Origin: Paraspadella gotoi
Taxonomy: Eukaryota; Chaetognatha
Reading direction: 5' to 3'
NCBI GenBank assembly: GCA_051294375.1
Contig: CM119266.1
Span: 19,541,657 to 19,605,656 of the forward strand
Length of the DNA: 64,000 nt
Shown here piece by piece: positions 63,406 through 64,000 of the stretch. Made by a program: the position numbers and the translations under genes. The notes under the pieces are model-generated. The model was not told where the DNA came from and did not search any database. It saw only the letters and a program-made list of their open reading frames with translations. Numbering within the stretch: the stretch's first letter is position 1; each line of letters starts with the position of its first letter.

Positions 63406-64000
63406 AATTTTCTTCCTTCTCCGCCTCCTCACGCCTCCTTCAGGTTGACGCTGTTCTTTTTCTGTCCCGCCTCCTCCTCCTCCTCCTCCTTCTCCTTCTC
63501 CTTCTCCACGTCCACCCACGGCTCGTCCCGCTGGCCCTCTTAACATCTGCCTTTGCACCTTTGACCTTTCGGGCCTCGAAATCGGGGCCCAAATGAAACT
63601 CGACCCTTTTCGACCGGCGGGCACCTCGAGAGGGCCTCCGCGCCGCCACCACGCCCCCTTCCAGTGTCCCTGGGGATCTCTAGGAAGAAGGAGTTGGCCC
63701 GCTCGTCAATATTACGGAGGCAAAGTCACTAGAAGAGGAGAAAAGGTTCCAAGATTTGATCTCATAGTCTCAGCGACTGCCAAGAAATAGTAAGATACTC
63801 TTTAACCTTTTAAGTAATGTCTTTTTAGCCTATTAAAATAAATATTTGTACTACTTTTACTATTTTAGAATGGGCTTGAGTCTTACTTAATATCGTAAGC
63901 TACTTGTTAAGTTATCATATAAACAACTACAAATCAAATTCTTTACATGTTCTAAAAAATATTGTCATGATTCAGAAGTCGATTAATGATGAGAGAATGA

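Larger units (their letters stand above)
58976..64000. other. Gene-poor right end
   Basis: No exon is supported. Contents: RepA copies (59375-59505, 61935-62190), an ACG array (59847-59882), a GA run (60789-60830), short GGGAGCGAAAAGAGAGAGGG repeats (61635-61690), GAC/AAGACAACAATGAAGACAAA-type degenerate repeats (62285-62340, 62500-62600, 62825-62950) and TC arrays (63309-63405). A GC-rich non-repetitive frame at 63593-63790 has no recognisable motif. Confidence 0.45.

Overview
The window reads as nuclear DNA of an animal with a repeat-rich, AT-rich genome and long gene-poor stretches. Three metazoan gene families are recognisable from spliced coding sequence: a KCTD1/KCTD15-type BTB protein (minus strand, 3895-6624), a GPR155/LYCHOS-type membrane protein (plus strand, 14819-18903) and a Snail-family zinc-finger transcription factor (minus strand, 50004 to at least 52425). 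Introns are GT-AG, with one GC-AG exception in the GPR155 gene. I cannot name the species. Nothing rules out an arthropod or another protostome, but the sequence does not decide it.

Layout. Positions 1-3600 are intergenic DNA with a short tandem repeat, an array of consecutive GC-rich hairpins and a non-autonomous hAT-like element. The KCTD gene follows on the minus strand, divergent from GPR155, with about 8 kb of repeat-bearing DNA between them. From 18.9 kb to about 50 kb no gene can be supported. That part is built of dinucleotide (GA/TC) and trinucleotide (GAC, CCG) arrays, minisatellites, dispersed small transposons and a large inverted duplication (about 32.96-38.59 kb) centred on an assembly gap. 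The Snail gene occupies 50.0-52.4 kb, possibly with another exon near 54.4 kb. The rest is repeats, including a minisatellite of roughly 50-55 bp units (57.6-59.0 kb) beside another gap.

Three dispersed element families can be defined from the window itself. The first is a hAT-like MITE of about 630 bp, with two inverted copies that each keep a perfect 8-bp target duplication. The second, called RepA here, has about a dozen copies or fragments. The third is a MITE with inverted termini around a degenerate telomere-like CCTAA-rich core, called TelMITE here, with five copies plus a possible terminus-only junction.

Assembly caution: all three N gaps are flanked by duplicated sequence (direct at 16.3 and 57.7 kb, inverted at 35.8 kb), and the inverted arms differ by many small indels. 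Local sequence errors are therefore likely, and they bear on the odd fourth zinc finger of the Snail gene. The three genes are not an operon or pathway. Their roles (developmental BTB regulator, lysosomal cholesterol/mTORC1 sensor, developmental repressor) come from family knowledge.
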